A stretch of 12,359 nucleotides of DNA from Deltaproteobacteria bacterium (GTDB lineage: Bacteria; Desulfobacterota; Desulfobacteria; Desulfobacterales; JAABPS01). The notes under the pieces are model-generated. The model had not been told where the DNA came from. It ran no database searches and saw only the letters and a program-made list of their open reading frames with translations. The stretch lies in the NCBI GenBank assembly GCA_019309685.1, contig JAFDFT010000251.1, forward strand, positions 1 to 12,359, in the 5' to 3' direction. The position numbers and the translations under genes were made by a program. Positions 5,866 to 12,359 of this stretch are shown piece by piece; the stretch's first letter is position 1, and each line of letters starts with the position of its first letter.

Positions 5866-6933
5866 ATGCCAAAAGTGATGATCCAGCCATCAACGTATGA
5901 AAATGCCGGTCAGGCGGTTGACCGCGCGTTTAAGCTTTTTCCTTTAGAGTTGATGGGGAAAAATGTGTTGATTAAACCCAATGTGCTTCGGGCATCTGAG
6001 GCAAAAGAAGCCATTGTCACTCATCCGGCCGTGTTACGCGCGGTGGTTGAAAAGGTAGAGTCCATGGCGCCGGCTTCCATTGTTGTAGGGGATAATCCGG
6101 GCGTGGTCAGCTATGGGGCAAATGAAGAGAGTTTTAAAATGACGGGATTAATGGACGCCGCGAAAGGCTATTATCAAAATATCGGGAACGAATCACAGAA
6201 AGTGGAATTTATTCCGGATTTAATGTCTCAGGTAAGTGTGTCACAGGCTGTATTGGACGCAGACGTCATCATTAGTGTACCGAAATTTAAAACACACGGA
6301 TTAACGATTCTTACAGGGGCGATTAAAAACAGTTACGGATTTTTACCGGGAGCGCAGAAAGCAAAATTGCACGGACTGTCTGGAGGTCCTGAGCGTTTTC
6401 ATGAATTGATGGTTGATGTATTTCGGTTGCGCGTGCCGGAGCTTTTTATAGTGGATGCTGTTGTGGGCATGGAAGGAAACGGTCCGGCATCTCCGGATAT
6501 CAGAGAAATTGGGCAGATTTTGGCGTCAGATAATGCGGTAGCAATGGATGCTGTTATGGCAACAATGATGGGGGCCGATCCAAACAGCCTGCACTTTCTG
6601 CATAAAGCAAAAGAAGCAGGATTGGGTGACTTTGCTATGGAATCAATTGAAATCATAGGTGAGTTAAAGCAAATACCGGACTTCAAACTTCCTCCTGCAA
6701 GGGGTGAAGGTATTTTGCAGAATACAGCCATCCAGGAAATCCTGCTTTCCAGAACGCTCATGAGGCCTAAGGCAAACCCGGAGCTTTGCACCAGTTGCGA
6801 AAATTGTGTGGAGCAATGCCCGGTTTCAGCTTTGTCCATGAACGATGACCTTCCTGAGGTGGATCCGGATATTTGCATTGCCTGTTTTTGCTGTCAGGAA
6901 ATTTGTCCTGAGAAGGCAATTACGCTGCAATAA
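5866..6933 (+). CDS. DUF362-domain protein with C-terminal 2x[4Fe-4S] ferredoxin
   Basis: A 355-aa cytoplasmic iron-sulfur protein. Residues 1-285 are the DUF362 domain, with VLIKPNVLR (34-42), VTHPAVLRAVV (51-61), DNPGV (76-80), the core VPKFKTHGLTILTGAIKN (138-155), VDAVVGMEGNGP (197-208) and DAVMATMMG. Residues 300-355 are a bacterial ferredoxin with two complete cluster motifs: C308-x2-C311-x2-C314-x3-C318-P and C337-x2-C340-x2-C343-x3-C347-P, with an extra C342. DUF362-ferredoxins are common in anaerobes; the reaction is not established. ATG 5866 follows GAGGAG with 8-9 bases spacing, so the upstream in-frame extension from 5821 is unlikely. It is 76 bases after the SpoIIM-like gene, so probably a separate or weakly linked unit. 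Confidence 0.88.
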   Translation: MPKVMIQPSTYENAGQAVDRAFKLFPLELMGKNVLIKPNVLRASEAKEAIVTHPAVLRAVVEKVESMAPASIVVGDNPGVVSYGANEESFKMTGLMDAAKGYYQNIGNESQKVEFIPDLMSQVSVSQAVLDADVIISVPKFKTHGLTILTGAIKNSYGFLPGAQKAKLHGLSGGPERFHELMVDVFRLRVPELFIVDAVVGMEGNGPASPDIREIGQILASDNAVAMDAVMATMMGADPNSLHFLHKAKEAGLGDFAMESIEIIGELKQIPDFKLPPARGEGILQNTAIQEILLSRTLMRPKANPELCTSCENCVEQCPVSALSMNDDLPEVDPDICIACFCCQEICPEKAITLQ

Positions 6934-7259
6934 ATGCAAAGAGTAAATAGTGAATAGTAACGAGTGAATTGGGGGTTTGAAAAGGATTCGAGGGTTCCAG
7001 GGGCCCAGGATTCAAGTGAAGGATTTTAAGTTAGGACACTAATTTGCACGGATTAAAACAGATTAAACTTATTGTTATTTCTGACAGGATTAACAGGATT
7101 AAATGGATGTTTTGTTTTCTCGGTTTCCAGAGGAAATCGAGAAATATCATCCCACTTTCAGCGGGAAAAAGCATACAAAATTATGAATATCATGTTGATC
7201 CTGTCAAGAAAGAATCGAATTCGGGATGCTTCAAATAGCACCGCTTAAAGGAAATACTC
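6934..7259. repeat. 326-base intergenic region made of dispersed repeats
   Basis: No gene. It begins with a stop-proximal motif GAGTAAATAGTGA (6941-6953), continues into a 'ggattcgaggg-ttccagggg' segment and the 23-base block GGATTCAAG...TTTTAAG (7008-7030) that recurs at 9983-10005, and then runs straight into copy 2 of the long dispersed element (7026-7205). The open frame of 64 codons at 7044-7238 lies wholly within repeat and is not credible. A ribosome site AAAGGAA precedes the ATG at 7260. Confidence 0.6.
7026..7205 (+). repeat. Long dispersed intergenic element, copy 2
   Basis: Inverted relative to copy 1 at 1354-1540. Hairpin one is at 7116-7127/7133-7144 (12 pairs, including one G-T where copy 1 has A-T). 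Hairpin two is at 7150-7156/7160-7166: TCCCACT with AGCGGGA, versus TTCCGCT with AGCGGAA in copy 1. There, one T-A pair has become C-G on both sides, keeping the stem, while a G-C pair became A/C (G-U on the other strand). The internal motif GACAGGATTAACAGGATT (7083-7100) is shared. It ends 54 bases before the CDF gene start. Confidence 0.7.
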
Positions 7260-8126
7260 ATGGCCAGTAGTAAAGGATCACCCATTAAAGCAATTTTATA
7301 CGCATTTTTTGCTAACCTCGGTGTTGCGATTGCGAAAACTATAGCGGCTGCTTTTACAGGCTCCAGCAGCATGTTCGCGGAATCACTTCATTCTTATGCT
7401 GATACCGGGAATCAACTTCTACTTCTTCTGGGTATGCATCGAGCCAAAAGGCCGCCGGATAAAGAACATCCGTTGGGTTATGGAAAGGTAACGTATTTTT
7501 GGAGCTTTATGGTGGCCATATTGCTTTTCAGTGTAGGAGGTTTGTTTTCTCTATATGAAGGCTGGCACAAGCTTCGTCAGCCGGAACCGCTTAAATATAT
7601 CTGGGTGGCTTTAGTGGTGCTTGGTTTTTCCATAGTGCTGGAGGGGCTCAGTATGGCCGGGTGTCTTAGGGAACAATCAAGGGGTTCGGAACTTTTAGTA
7701 GTATTTGGAGAAGATTTTGCTGCTTTGCTTGGCTTGATGTTGGCATTTGGATTTCTTGTAGTAGCAAGTCTTACGGGTGACAGCCGATTTGACGCGTATG
7801 GGTCAATGTGTATCGGCATTTTGCTTATCATTATCGCTATCTTTCTTTCCATTCGCATCAAGTCGTTGTTGATCGGACGTTCCGCTGATCCTGAATTGAC
7901 CGCAGTGATAAAGGATCAAATCGTGGATGATAAGGATATCGATGAAGTATTCAATATCATTACCATGCAAATGGGATCACAGGTAATGCTGGCAGCAAAG
8001 ATTAGAATGCGTGATGATCTTACAGTAAACGAAGCGTGCAAAAAGATAAATAAATTAGAGGAGCGGTTAAAGGAAAAGTTTCCGGAAATCGGGTGGTGTT
8101 TTATTGAACCGGATGTTTTTTCATAA
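7260..8126 (+). CDS. Cation diffusion facilitator (CDF) family divalent-metal transporter
   Basis: A 288-aa inner-membrane antiporter that should export a divalent metal (Zn2+, Fe2+ or Mn2+) in exchange for protons. About six membrane segments are followed by a cytoplasmic domain (~210-288). Family motifs: AESLHSYAD (40-48) in helix 2 with H44 and D48; HPLGYGK (70-76) in the loop; and VFGEDFAALLG (148-158) in helix 5. The helix 5 E151-D152 arrangement replaces the usual HxxxD and resembles the SLC30A9-like branch, so zinc specificity is not assured. FDAYGS (177-182) is the expected helix 6 entry. Good ribosome site (AAAGGAA) before ATG 7260. It has no obvious partner gene or metal sensor nearby. 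Confidence 0.9.
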   Translation: MASSKGSPIKAILYAFFANLGVAIAKTIAAAFTGSSSMFAESLHSYADTGNQLLLLLGMHRAKRPPDKEHPLGYGKVTYFWSFMVAILLFSVGGLFSLYEGWHKLRQPEPLKYIWVALVVLGFSIVLEGLSMAGCLREQSRGSELLVVFGEDFAALLGLMLAFGFLVVASLTGDSRFDAYGSMCIGILLIIIAIFLSIRIKSLLIGRSADPELTAVIKDQIVDDKDIDEVFNIITMQMGSQVMLAAKIRMRDDLTVNEACKKINKLEERLKEKFPEIGWCFIEPDVFS

Positions 8127-8150
8127 AGAAAGCGTTTCAGTATACAAGTG

Positions 8151-8549
8151 ATGAATGAGAAACAATGCCAATTATTGCATTTGATTCTGATCATTCTGTT
8201 TGGTGCTTTCGGATGCCAAACTTTATCAATACATAAACAAACCGGACTAATAGTTGAAAATAGATCATCTTATGATGTACGAATTGAGTCTTTGAAGAAA
8301 ATAACATTTACGGATCGAACAACCACTCCCTGGAAAAGATCGTATCAATACTATATTTATAAGATTGACGCTAAAATCATCAAATCAGATTTGTCAAAAA
8401 AGTTAAACATTGCGGATGGGTATTATGGGATTGAAATCTGCGATGGAAAGTTTTGTACATATATGAATTTTCATTTTAAAAGGGTAATTTTGTTAATCAT
8501 AGAAGATAAAGTTGGCAAAGGGCGAATTTCATATAGATTTGTTGAGTAA
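8151..8549 (+). CDS. Small putative lipoprotein of unknown function
   Basis: A 132-aa protein I do not recognise. The N-terminus is hydrophobic and ends AFGC (C22), an imperfect lipobox, so it is probably lipid-anchored. The mature part is rich in beta-prone residues: a TGLIVENRSSYDVRIES segment (~32-48), then KITF and TPWKRS, resembling small envelope lipoproteins with an Ig-like or YcfL-like sandwich, but that is speculative. Two cysteines in IEICDGKFC (~103-111) could form a disulfide. ATG 8151 is preferred; an in-frame GTG at 8148 is directly adjacent. The ribosome site is weak. It lies 24 bases after the CDF gene, so could be co-transcribed with it. Confidence 0.6.
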   Translation: MNEKQCQLLHLILIILFGAFGCQTLSIHKQTGLIVENRSSYDVRIESLKKITFTDRTTTPWKRSYQYYIYKIDAKIIKSDLSKKLNIADGYYGIEICDGKFCTYMNFHFKRVILLIIEDKVGKGRISYRFVE

Positions 8550-8583
8550 ATATGGCATTCAATGGAAAACAGCGTACATTGTA

Positions 8584-8613
8584 TTGACATAAGGCACACA
8601 ATGTGCTTAAAGG
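8584..8613 (+). promoter_or_regulatory. Toxin-antitoxin promoter with palindromic operator
   Basis: TTGACA (8584-8589) is a consensus -35. The near palindrome TAAG-g-CACA-CAA-TGTGCTTA (core GCACA/TGTGC at 8594-8598/8602-8606) lies right where RNA polymerase would sit, and the weak -10 (CTTAAA or TTAAAG, about 8606-8612) overlaps it. This is the typical place for antitoxin repression. AAAGG (8609-8613) serves as the ribosome site for the ATG at 8620, so a start at this -10 would leave almost no leader; the true -10 is uncertain. Confidence 0.5.
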
Positions 8614-8619
8614 CTGTTT

Positions 8620-8892
8620 ATGGCATATTACAAATGGGATCATGAAAAAAATGATAAACTTAAAGCTGAACGGGGCATTGGTTTTGAACATATAATTCTG
8701 CACATTGAACATGGCGACCTAATTGATGTTATTGAGCACACGAATCCATCTAAATATCCTAATCAACATATGCTGATTGTTAAAATCAAAAATTACGCTT
8801 ATTTGGTTCCATTTGTCGAGAATGAAAAAGGAAGATTTTTAAAAACAATAATTCCTAGTCGCAAAGCGACTCGGGAGTATTTGGGGGGATAA
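8620..8892 (+). CDS. BrnT-like toxin
   Basis: A 90-aa protein with the BrnT/RelE-like ribonuclease look: the N-terminal WDHEKNDKLKAERGIGFEHI (6-25) matches the BrnT 'WDxxKNxxxLxxxGIxFE' pattern, followed by a beta-sheet (HMLIVKIKNYAYLVPFV) and the closing KTIIPSRKATREY (74-86), the usual 'iSaRkAtrrE' end. BrnT toxins cut mRNA or stall growth until bound by the antitoxin. Gene order (toxin before antitoxin), the one-base gap to the next gene and the operator-like promoter support this. It is somewhat diverged from classical Brucella BrnT, so I leave the symbol blank. Confidence 0.82.
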   Translation: MAYYKWDHEKNDKLKAERGIGFEHIILHIEHGDLIDVIEHTNPSKYPNQHMLIVKIKNYAYLVPFVENEKGRFLKTIIPSRKATREYLGG

Positions 8893-8893
8893 A

Positions 8894-9202
8894 ATGGATA
8901 AAATAAAACTTGATAAAGAAGAAAAAGACTTTCTTGATAGTTATGAACGAGGAGAATGGAAATCTGTTAAAAATCTTGAAAAAGAAATTCTAAAACATAG
9001 AGGGTACGCTCGTGAGACTTTAAGAAAAGATAAGCGGGTAAATATCCGAATCTCATCTATGGTACTTGAAGAACTTCAAACAAGAGCTGTTGAAGATGGT
9101 ATGCCTTATCAAACTCTAATATCAAGCATTCTGCATCGATTTGTTACAGGAAGGCTTATTGAAAAACCAAGATCAGGCAAGTCATTTGAGAATAATGCAT
9201 AA
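8894..9202 (+). CDS. CopG/BrnA-like ribbon-helix-helix antitoxin
   Basis: A 102-aa antitoxin paired with the toxin just upstream. The N-terminal half (KLDKEEKDFLDSYERGEW, 5-22; then KNLEKEI and YARETLRKDK) is the segment expected to bind and neutralise the toxin. Residues ~48-87 form the ribbon-helix-helix DNA-binding domain: RVNIRIS strand (48-54), helix MVLEELQTRAVEDG, then MPYQTLISSILHRFVTG. This is the COG5304-type layout I recognise from many BrnT-partner antitoxins. Its ribosome site is the G run (8883-8888) at the end of the toxin gene, and only one base separates the genes. It should repress the promoter at 8584-8613. Confidence 0.86.
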   Translation: MDKIKLDKEEKDFLDSYERGEWKSVKNLEKEILKHRGYARETLRKDKRVNIRISSMVLEELQTRAVEDGMPYQTLISSILHRFVTGRLIEKPRSGKSFENNA

Positions 9203-9228
9203 ATATTGACAAATTTCCACTAATCTTT

Positions 9229-9272
9229 AGCTCCGTGTTAATTAAAGGCAATTAACGCTCAAGAGCTGTTTT
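9229..9272 (+). terminator. Compound hairpin after the toxin-antitoxin operon, possible terminator
   Basis: A perfect 7-bp inverted repeat GTTAATT/AATTAAC (9237-9243/9250-9256) is nested inside AGCTC/GAGCT (9229-9233/9263-9267), followed by GTTTT. It lies 27 bases after the antitoxin stop. The T run is short (4), so termination is uncertain; it could be an operator for the flavoprotein gene at 9324 instead. TTGACA at 9206-9211 has no good -10 partner. Confidence 0.35.
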
Positions 9273-9323
9273 CAGGTTCGTTAAAATACATGTAAATTTA
9301 ATGTTCAACCTTAAGGAGAAATT

Positions 9324-9902
9324 ATGCAAATTCTAGCGTTTAATGGAAGTCCTCGGGCTAAAGGGAACACATCAACAATCATTTCTGCTATTTTAGACGG
9401 CGCAAAGGCAAAAGGCGCGGAAACTGTGGAAATTAAGCTTCACGATATTGATTTAAAAGGCTGTATGGGATGCCTGAAATGCAGGGAAAATCCAGGGAAA
9501 TGCAGCCAAAAAGACGATTTGAGCCAATACCTGGAAGCAATCAAAACATGCACGGGTATTGTGATTGGATGCCCCATATATATGTACCACATCGCCGGTC
9601 AAATGAAGATAATGGTGGACCGTTTTTATTCGTTATATATGAGTAAGGAGACGGCTGGGGAATATGAATCAGCAGTTCCTGCTGGTAAATCCTACGCGCT
9701 TGTCACATCACAAGGCCACCCGGATCCGGAGAGTTATATGAGACCCATACGCTGGCTTGCAGGCATGACGGGCGGCGGTCTTGGATTTGAAGAAAAGGGC
9801 CGGATTGTTCACGCAAACAGCCATGACCAACCGGCAAAGGATATGGATGAGATATTGAAAGAGGCGTATGATATTGGACAAAAGTTGGTAGGGAATAGTT
9901 AA
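9324..9902 (+). CDS. Isf-like iron-sulfur flavoprotein / flavodoxin-fold NAD(P)H reductase
   Basis: A 192-aa cytoplasmic electron carrier. The N-terminal loop FNGSPRAKGNTS (6-17) is the FMN phosphate site of the NADPH-dependent FMN-reductase family. C47-x2-C50-x2-C53-x6-C60 is the compact cysteine motif of archaeal-type iron-sulfur flavoproteins (Isf), which hold one [4Fe-4S] next to FMN and pass electrons from ferredoxin, often to reduce O2 or H2O2. GCPIYMYHIAGQMKIMVDR (82-100) is the typical second FMN-contact segment. It has a strong AAGGAG ribosome site 7 bases before the ATG. It is convergent with the DUF6178-like gene, with no partner ferredoxin nearby. The fold is very secure; the physiological substrate is not. 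Confidence 0.9.
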   Translation: MQILAFNGSPRAKGNTSTIISAILDGAKAKGAETVEIKLHDIDLKGCMGCLKCRENPGKCSQKDDLSQYLEAIKTCTGIVIGCPIYMYHIAGQMKIMVDRFYSLYMSKETAGEYESAVPAGKSYALVTSQGHPDPESYMRPIRWLAGMTGGGLGFEEKGRIVHANSHDQPAKDMDEILKEAYDIGQKLVGNS

Positions 9903-10005
9903 ATAGTGATGACTGAATAGAGAATCAAAAAAGGGTCGAGGATTCCCCTCGAGAATCCTCGGGGTCTTCGACGAGGGGTCTGGGATTCAAGTGAAGGATT
10001 TTAAG
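9899..10005. repeat. Composite intergenic repeat with GATTC-rich hairpins, second copy
   Basis: Starts with TTAAATAGTGA at the gene's own stop and ends with the 23-base block 9983-10005 identical to 7008-7030. Between them CGAGGATTC (9937-9945) pairs perfectly with GAATCCTCG (9953-9961), loop of 7. Alternative pairing of CCCCTCG with CGAGGGG is also possible. No T run follows, so it is not a clear terminator. It resembles 6941-7030 downstream of the DUF362 gene, in the same orientation. Confidence 0.55.
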
Positions 10006-10146
10006 CCAATTTTATTTGGAAAAACAGATGTGGTTAACAAAGTCGCAAAGAAAACTGGGAGAATCGGGGAGACGGGGACTGAACGACATGGCGAAGGGGA
10101 GAAACGGAGACAAGGGGAACCGCAGAGGAGACAGATTTGTGAACCG
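10006..10146. repeat. Purine-rich spacer between convergent genes
   Basis: A 141-base stretch rich in GGGGA/GAGAC runs (about 10057-10130), similar in style to 1140-1180 and sharing ACAAGGGGAA. No gene or clear terminator seen. The two converging genes therefore lack an obvious bidirectional terminator here. Confidence 0.4.
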
Positions 10147-11898
10147 TTATTCCTCCAACAAAAAATGATAAACATATCTTGGATCGAGGTCTTTGCTTGA
10201 GATATTTCCGTATTCCTTTTCAATTTCGGTGAATAGGTTTTCAAGGGTTTGGCCGAGTTTTTGAGATATTTTATGGTGGGGCAAGCCGGTTTTCTTTGAA
10301 AGCCAGTTTAGAAACGATTCTTTAACGGACTTACCGATTTTTCGACCTTCTTCCTCATCCTGTGTTTCAGCTGGCTTCTCGCTGAACAGATATTCAAAGA
10401 AGTTTGTAAAATCAGCCAGTTTTACGGGTAAAAGTTCGTCACTGTTACCCAGACAATCCCTCACCCAAAGTGTCAGCACAAGGTTTTTAAACGAAAGAAA
10501 TCCTTCAAATGTGGTGTCAATTTTAATTTTTATAAGGGACAAAAGATCATCAACCTCGAAAATTTCATTAAGTGTTGTTTCAGTTTCTTTAATATCTTTG
10601 ATTGAGGAAAATTCCCTGTACAATTGATCAGTTTTATAATTGTCAAAGAAAAGCGGCTTTTTGATAAACAGTCCTCCGAGTACACCGAGCCATTCTTCCC
10701 CCCAAAAGCTTAAGGTCAGGCCTTCTTTTGAAAACCAGCTGCTCTTCATCCATTTATCTGCCTGCCATTTAAGTGACATCGCAAGGCCAAATCCAACTCT
10801 GAAAATATCCGCAAGGGGGTATCGCTGGATAAACATAGTTGAAATTATTTCTTTATTTCTATCGGAACCCTCTTCAAGGGCAAGTTTTTCCAAACCCATA
10901 CTTAGATAGCCACACGATTTTTTGACGATTTTCTGGAGTTCTTCTTTGCTTGTGATTTTCTTTTGATCTGCGGAAGCGATCTGATTAGAGAGATTGGCAA
11001 ATTCAACTTGCAGGCGCTGAAGAATAGCATCATCTTTAACCTGCAATAATGCGCGGGTAAAGAGGTTGTCCCCTTCCAACATGCCAGCGTGATACATCGG
11101 TACGGGAAGAAGTGTTGTTTTGTCCAACAGCCATTTTGTTTTTGGATATTTTGCTTTCAAGTCGTTAGTTTTTATAGGCTGATAAATACCGATGGCTTCA
11201 TCAAATGGTAAAAATCCTTTTTCAGAGAGACGGACATTTCTCAGGCGATAATTTTCCTCTTCAATCTCAGTAGCGATGATTGCCGTGGACTCAATAAGCA
11301 GGTTTCGATAGGTTTGGAAGTCATACAACGATAGTTGGTTTAAAAATTTTGTTAAAAATTCTTTTCGCTCCTTTTCGGAAACTTCCTGTTCTTCGGTTTG
11401 AACAGACGCGTCGAGGATCTTAATATAAACGGTATCGTCTTGAGTAAAGTAGCCGTCGCCAAAGTCTGATGGGTCCTGATCGTGTTCCCGAATCCGAATG
11501 TCGATGTTGTTGCGAAAATAAAATTCAAGAAATTCAGATTTTTCTTCAATAAGCCATTTAATGAGCCTTTTTGGATCGGCCTGAAGCATAAGATCCAGCC
11601 ACTTTGTAAGAGCGTCGGTATCAACCCTGTCTTTCTCCCATGTTTCCATATCTAAAAAAAATTCTTTTTGCTTGTCGGATGCAAGGGACAAAATCGGTAG
11701 ACTGTCCTGAAGGCCGATATCATGTATAAGAAAGAGCAAATCTTCTTCAGGGAAGGAGTGGACAAGGGCTGCCGGCTGAGGATGCTCTAAAAGACGATCA
11801 AGCTGTTTTTCAGGTGGCAGAGAAAGGATTTCACTTCGGGCTTTTAGTAGCTGTTGAGAGCGTTCAAGGAGGAGCTTCTTTTCATCGTTTTTCTTCAT
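10147..11898 (-). CDS. DUF6178-like protein, large cytoplasmic, function unknown
   Basis: A 583-aa protein with no signal peptide, membrane segment or metal motif. It is acidic and helical, with a leucine-rich start (KLLLERSQQLLKARSEILSLP, LLEHPQPAALVHS, FPEEDLLFLIHDIG) of HEAT-like pattern, a W/L-rich stretch around WLDLMLQADPKRLIKWLIEEK, and a middle region (FLPFDEAIGIYQP) I recall from the DUF6178 family of Desulfobacterota. The C-terminal ~100 residues include KKTGLPHHKISQKLG and LDPRYVYHFLLEE. I chose ATG 11898; an in-frame TTG at 11904 adds two residues, and neither has a clear ribosome site. It is 44 bases downstream of the AmpG-like gene on the same strand, so co-transcription is likely. 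Family assignment is from memory of the pattern. Confidence 0.7.
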   Translation of the reverse strand: MKKNDEKKLLLERSQQLLKARSEILSLPPEKQLDRLLEHPQPAALVHSFPEEDLLFLIHDIGLQDSLPILSLASDKQKEFFLDMETWEKDRVDTDALTKWLDLMLQADPKRLIKWLIEEKSEFLEFYFRNNIDIRIREHDQDPSDFGDGYFTQDDTVYIKILDASVQTEEQEVSEKERKEFLTKFLNQLSLYDFQTYRNLLIESTAIIATEIEEENYRLRNVRLSEKGFLPFDEAIGIYQPIKTNDLKAKYPKTKWLLDKTTLLPVPMYHAGMLEGDNLFTRALLQVKDDAILQRLQVEFANLSNQIASADQKKITSKEELQKIVKKSCGYLSMGLEKLALEEGSDRNKEIISTMFIQRYPLADIFRVGFGLAMSLKWQADKWMKSSWFSKEGLTLSFWGEEWLGVLGGLFIKKPLFFDNYKTDQLYREFSSIKDIKETETTLNEIFEVDDLLSLIKIKIDTTFEGFLSFKNLVLTLWVRDCLGNSDELLPVKLADFTNFFEYLFSEKPAETQDEEEGRKIGKSVKESFLNWLSKKTGLPHHKISQKLGQTLENLFTEIEKEYGNISSKDLDPRYVYHFLLEE

Positions 11899-11942
11899 GG
11901 GCAAGATATTCTATACCATTGTTATTATGTGCTTAAAAGGGT

Positions 11943-12359
11943 TTAATCGGTCTTTGAATTCCAGGGCGCGAATTTAAGCAATAAAAACATCCCGGGGGCA
12001 GCAATCAATGCGCAACCAATAAAGAAACTTTCCCACCCCATATGCTTAGCTAAAAAGCCTGTGGGGGCTGATGCTAAAACACGTGGGACTCCCATCAAGC
12101 TGCTCAAAAGAGCATATTGCGTGGCAGTAAATTTTTTATTGGTAATGCTCGCCATAAAGGCAACAAAAGCAGCGGTCCCCATACCACTGCTCAGGTTTTC
12201 AAAAGCGATAACGCCTGATAGAGCAGCTACGTTATTTCCAATATGAGCTAGAAACGCAAACCCGGCTGTGGAGACAGCCTGGAAGAAGCCAAATATCCAC
12301 AAACTGCGATTAATGCCAATTCTTAGCATTAAAATGCCGCCTATCAGACTTCCTACAAT
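11943..12359 (-). CDS. AmpG-like MFS muropeptide permease, C-terminal part (cut by window edge)
   Basis: The reading frame is open through the last base of the window, so only the C-terminal ~138 residues are seen. Four to five membrane segments are visible. The signature matches AmpG: GGILMLRIGINRSL near the edge, then FENLSSGMGTAAFVAFM, TNKKFTATQYALLSSLMGVPRV and the closing GWESFFIGCALIAAPG. AmpG imports GlcNAc-anhydro-muropeptides for peptidoglycan recycling; this family also contains other MFS carriers, so the substrate is inferred. The ATG at 12329 is internal and should not be taken as the start. It is upstream of the DUF6178-like gene in a presumed operon. Confidence 0.85.
   Translation of the reverse strand: MVGSLIGGILMLRIGINRSLWIFGFFQAVSTAGFAFLAHIGNNVAALSGVIAFENLSSGMGTAAFVAFMASITNKKFTATQYALLSSLMGVPRVLASAPTGFLAKHMGWESFFIGCALIAAPGMFLLLKFAPWNSKTD

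Noticed and set aside
6399..6878. 159-codon minus-strand open frame
   Set aside because: Lies antisense inside the DUF362-ferredoxin gene, with a serine/proline-rich shadow translation and no ribosome site.
7044..7238. 64-codon plus-strand open frame
   Set aside because: Entirely within the dispersed repeat; the matching copy 1 does not preserve the frame.

Overview
The window reads as chromosomal DNA of a moderately AT-rich, anaerobic, non-enteric Gram-negative bacterium. The best guess is a Desulfobacterota (sulfate-reducer type, Desulfobacterales-like) genome. This rests on the mix of a QueG/reductive-dehalogenase-like Fe-S protein, a DUF362-ferredoxin protein, an Isf-like flavoprotein and a DUF6178-like protein. 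It also rests on intergenic DNA full of the 'cacagatttt-cacggatt' and 'gacaggattaacaggatt' dispersed repeats that I associate with that phylum. Lineage is inference; no rRNA or tRNA is present.

Layout, left to right. (1) 31-96: a structured three-way-junction element. 150-1133: a thioredoxin-fold protein with a C-terminal HEAT repeat. 1134-1571: repeat-filled intergenic DNA. 1572-2441: a QueG-like Fe-S protein. (2) 2642-3331: a VapBC toxin-antitoxin operon with its own promoter and operator. (3) 3385-3535: a MITE-like element with 25-bp terminal inverted repeats, followed by a tight four-gene envelope operon (3545-5789). The operon encodes a lipoprotein YiiX-like papain-fold hydrolase, a secreted coiled-coil protein, a membrane isoprenylcysteine-methyltransferase-like enzyme and a SpoIIM-family membrane protein. 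(4) 5866-6933: DUF362 plus 2x[4Fe-4S]. 6934-7259: more repeats. 7260-8126: a CDF metal-cation transporter. 8151-8549: a small putative lipoprotein. (5) 8584-9202: a second toxin-antitoxin operon (BrnT-like toxin with a CopG-like antitoxin) with a promoter-embedded palindrome. (6) 9324-9902: an Isf-like iron-sulfur flavoprotein, convergent with (7) the minus-strand pair 10147-12359: an AmpG-like MFS permease (cut by the window edge) upstream of a large DUF6178-like protein.

How they fit together. Most genes are single redox or envelope genes separated by repeat-rich spacers. The most system-like unit is the 3545-5789 operon. Its genes are 13 bp apart, or overlapping by 1 bp, or about 25 bp apart, and all four products are predicted to be exported or membrane-embedded, so a shared envelope or lipid/peptidoglycan job is plausible but unproven. 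The most unusual non-coding signals are three. The 31-96 element folds with a C(TTCG)G tetraloop. A ~180-bp dispersed element is present in inverted copies (1354-1540 and 7026-7205), with base-pair-preserving changes in one of its hairpins. The third is the MITE-like element next to the envelope operon.
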